The position numbers and the translations under genes are program-made. 15,881 bases of DNA from positions 1 to 15,881 of the forward strand of contig JAODNF010000138.1 of assembly GCA_025464915.1 (NCBI GenBank), in the 5' to 3' direction. Origin of the DNA: Frankiales bacterium (GTDB lineage Bacteria > Actinomycetota > Actinomycetes > Mycobacteriales > SCTD01). The notes beneath the pieces were generated by a model that saw only the letters and a list, made by a program, of their open reading frames with translations, was not told the origin of the DNA and ran no database searches. Below are positions 13,944-15,881 of the stretch, piece after piece (position 1 is the stretch's first letter; each line of letters opens with the position of its first letter).

Positions 13944-15814
13944 TCGACCTGATCCCCACCTTCCTGGTGGCCGGGCTCGTCATCGGCTCCCTCTACGGCC
14001 TGGCCGGGATGGGCCTGGTGCTGACCTACTCGACGAGCGGGCTGTTCAACTTCGCCCACGGAGCCGTCGCCGCCGTCGGTGCCTTCGCCTTCTACTCCTT
14101 CCACGAGCAGCTGGACCTCCCGTGGCCGCTGGCGGCGCTGCTGGTGCTGGGGGTCGTCGCTCCCGTGCTCGGCCTAGTGCTCGAGCGCATCGCCTTCGGT
14201 CTCGCCGCGAGCCGCCCCGCGATGAAGGTCGTCGGCACGGTGGGCGTTCTGCTGTTCACCGTCGGCGCCCTGCAGCTGGCCTACGGTGTCACGCCTCGGC
14301 AGCTCCAGCACTTCCTCCCGCAGGACCAGGCGAAGGTCTTCGGCGTCTACGTCAGCGTCGAGCAGGGCATCGATGCGGGGCTGGCCCTAGTGCTGGCGCT
14401 CGGGCTCGCCTTCCTGCTGCGGAGCACGCAGACCGGACGGTCGATGCGTGCGGTCGTGGCCGATCCGGACCTGCTCTCCCTCACGGGGCAGGACCCCCTG
14501 CGCGTGAGGCGGCTGGCCTGGATCCTGGGCGCGCAGCTGGCTGCCCTCTCCGGTGTCCTGATCGCCACGACGGTCGGCGTCGACGCGCTGGTCCTGACGC
14601 TGCTGGTGGTGAGCGCTTTCGGCGCCGCAGCGGTCGGTCGCTTCCGCAGCCTGCCCCTCACCTTCCTGGGCGGCTTGGCCGTCGGCGTGCTCGCCGAGGA
14701 GACCCGCAACTTCGCGGCGGCGCACACGTCCTTCAACAGCCTTCCGGACGCTGCTCCGTTCCTCGTGCTCTTCCTCGTCCTCGTGCTGACGCCGAAGGGG
14801 AAGCTCGTCGACGCGGCTGGTCGCGCTCGGGTCGGGGTGACGGCAAGGGTCATGACCAGGACGCAGTCCGTCGTCATCGGTGCAGTGCTCCTGGCGGTCG
14901 GGGTCTCTGCGCCTGCCTGGACGGGCTCTCGGCTCGTCACCTGGTCGCAGGCGCTCGCCTTCGTGCTCATCTTCGCCAGCATGGGCCTGCTCGTGTGGAC
15001 GTCGGGCCAGGTCTCGCTGTGCCATGCGGCCTTCGTCGCCATCGGCGCGTCATCCCTGTCGCACCTGACGGGCGAGGCCCACCTGCCCTGGTTGGTCGCC
15101 CTGCTGCTCGCGGGGCTGCTCGTCGTCCCGCTCGGTGTGGTGGTCGCCCTCCCCGCGGTCCGGGTCTCGGGGCTGTACCTCGCCCTCGCCACCTTCGGGT
15201 TCGGCGTGCTGATGAAGGTGCTTGTCTACAACCGCGGCTTCGCGTTCGGGAAGACCGGAGGGGTGGAGATCCCTCGACCTGGTGGGTTCACGGGGGACAC
15301 CGCGTACTACTACGTCGAGCTGGTCGTGGTCGCTGCCGGGCTCGCGCTCGTCGGGCTGGTGCTGCGCAGCAGGGTGGGTCGGCTGCTGCGGGCGCTCGCT
15401 GACTCCCCGACGGCTCTCGTGACCTACGGCGCAGAGGTGAACCGGCTGCGCGTCGCTGTCTTCGGGCTGTCGGCGATGCTCGCCGGGGTCGGCGGCGGTC
15501 TGCTGGGATCGGTGACGCTGTCGGTCTCGAGCATCGGGTTCGACCCCTTCACCTCGCTGACCTGGCTCGCCGTCCTCGCCCTCGTCGGCACCCGCGCCGG
15601 ACCCGTACCTGCCGTCGCGGCAGCCGCCGTGCTGGTGCTCGCCCCGGCCTACCTCCCGTCGTTGAGCTCCGCGGCGTTCACGATGGCCTTCGGCGGGTCT
15701 GCCCTGCTCGCCGCGGTGCTCGCCGACCGGGCTCCGGGATCCGGAGGGCCGCGCACCGCCGACCGCGTCGCCGTGCCGCGGACGACGAGGCTGCGGGCGG
15801 AGGCACCGGCGTGA
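13940..15814 (+). CDS. Fused LivH-LivM permease of a HAAT-type ABC transporter
   Basis: 624 residues. The GTG at 13940 lies in a GTGA overlap with the small His/Cys membrane protein gene. The frame is open upstream to 13391, but that part is out of phase with two real genes. The N-terminal half (about 1-295) is LivH-like: FLVAGLVIGSLYGLAGMGLV, YSTSGLFNFAHGAVAAVGAF, and a cytoplasmic loop RSMRAVVADPDLLSLTGQDPL for ATPase contact. The C-terminal half, from about residue 305, is LivM-like: SGQVSLCHAAFVAIGA, YLALATFGFGVLMKVLVYNRG, and the loop GRLLRALADSPTALVTYGAE. Two separate permease subunits are the E. coli arrangement; fusions like this occur in actinobacteria. It forms the membrane channel fed by the lipoprotein at 10377-11831 and energised by the ATPase starting at 15811. 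In the LivM signature a usual Gly (SLGHAAF) is Cys. Confidence 0.93.
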   Translation: MIDLIPTFLVAGLVIGSLYGLAGMGLVLTYSTSGLFNFAHGAVAAVGAFAFYSFHEQLDLPWPLAALLVLGVVAPVLGLVLERIAFGLAASRPAMKVVGTVGVLLFTVGALQLAYGVTPRQLQHFLPQDQAKVFGVYVSVEQGIDAGLALVLALGLAFLLRSTQTGRSMRAVVADPDLLSLTGQDPLRVRRLAWILGAQLAALSGVLIATTVGVDALVLTLLVVSAFGAAAVGRFRSLPLTFLGGLAVGVLAEETRNFAAAHTSFNSLPDAAPFLVLFLVLVLTPKGKLVDAAGRARVGVTARVMTRTQSVVIGAVLLAVGVSAPAWTGSRLVTWSQALAFVLIFASMGLLVWTSGQVSLCHAAFVAIGASSLSHLTGEAHLPWLVALLLAGLLVVPLGVVVALPAVRVSGLYLALATFGFGVLMKVLVYNRGFAFGKTGGVEIPRPGGFTGDTAYYYVELVVVAAGLALVGLVLRSRVGRLLRALADSPTALVTYGAEVNRLRVAVFGLSAMLAGVGGGLLGSVTLSVSSIGFDPFTSLTWLAVLALVGTRAGPVPAVAAAAVLVLAPAYLPSLSSAAFTMAFGGSALLAAVLADRAPGSGGPRTADRVAVPRTTRLRAEAPA

Positions 15815-15881
15815 CCGCCGTCCTGAGCGTCGAGCAGCTGCAGGTCCGCTTCGGCGGCCTCACCGCCGTCGACGACCTGTC
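15811..15881 (+). CDS. ABC transporter ATP-binding protein (LivG-like), 3'-truncated by window edge
   Basis: Only the first 23 codons are visible, from a GTG in a GTGA overlap with the permease stop. The translation MTAVLSVEQLQVRFGGLTAVDDL matches the N-terminus of HAAT-type nucleotide-binding subunits: a first beta strand, then the aromatic A-loop region VRFGGLTAV. The Walker A motif would lie just beyond the window. Position directly after the permease supports the call. Whether a second ATPase (LivF) follows, or the two are fused, cannot be seen. Confidence 0.85.
   Translation, partial: MTAVLSVEQLQVRFGGLTAVDDL

Overview
This window comes from a GC-rich, gene-dense genome, most likely a soil- or water-type actinobacterium. 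GTG starts are frequent, genes are chained by 4-bp start/stop overlaps, acyl-CoA dehydrogenases occur in pairs, the thiolase is followed by a DUF35 partner, and TetR repressors sit among fatty-acid/steroid-type genes. I cannot name the species. I see no RNA genes, insertion sequences, phage genes or CRISPR array. No non-coding gap exceeds about 100 bp.

Layout. (A) Positions 2-3269, plus strand: the 3' part of a two-domain CaiB/BaiF CoA-transferase, a thiolase-fold protein without the usual nucleophilic cysteine, and a DUF35 zinc-ribbon/OB-fold partner, joined by GTGA overlaps. (B) Positions 3251-10329, minus strand, transcribed right to left: acyl-CoA synthetase, a small and a large acyl-CoA dehydrogenase, a TetR regulator, a secreted CocE/NonD hydrolase, and a second TetR paralogous to the first. 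The last TetR converges on block A with a 19-bp overlap. (C) Positions 10377-15881, plus strand, divergent from B across about 47 bp: a branched-chain-amino-acid-type (HAAT) ABC transporter. It consists of a stalked substrate-binding lipoprotein, a secreted C-terminally anchored protein of unknown function, two small two-helix membrane proteins, a fused LivH-LivM permease, and the start of an ATPase gene. All of its junctions overlap.

Inferred logic. The transporter probably imports a carboxylate or other organic acid. The acyl-CoA synthetase or CoA-transferase would activate it, the dehydrogenase pair would desaturate the acyl-CoA, and the thiolase-fold/DUF35 pair would cleave a C-C bond, perhaps by retro-aldol chemistry as in steroid side-chain removal. 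The secreted CocE-type hydrolase could release the substrate from an ester or amide outside the cell. The two TetR proteins are candidate sensors. The substrate is not readable from sequence.

The least explained part is the trio at 11822-13943, placed between the binding protein and the permease. It includes a small membrane protein ending in a His/Cys cluster that resembles a zinc site. This trio is the best candidate for an undescribed accessory module of a HAAT transporter.
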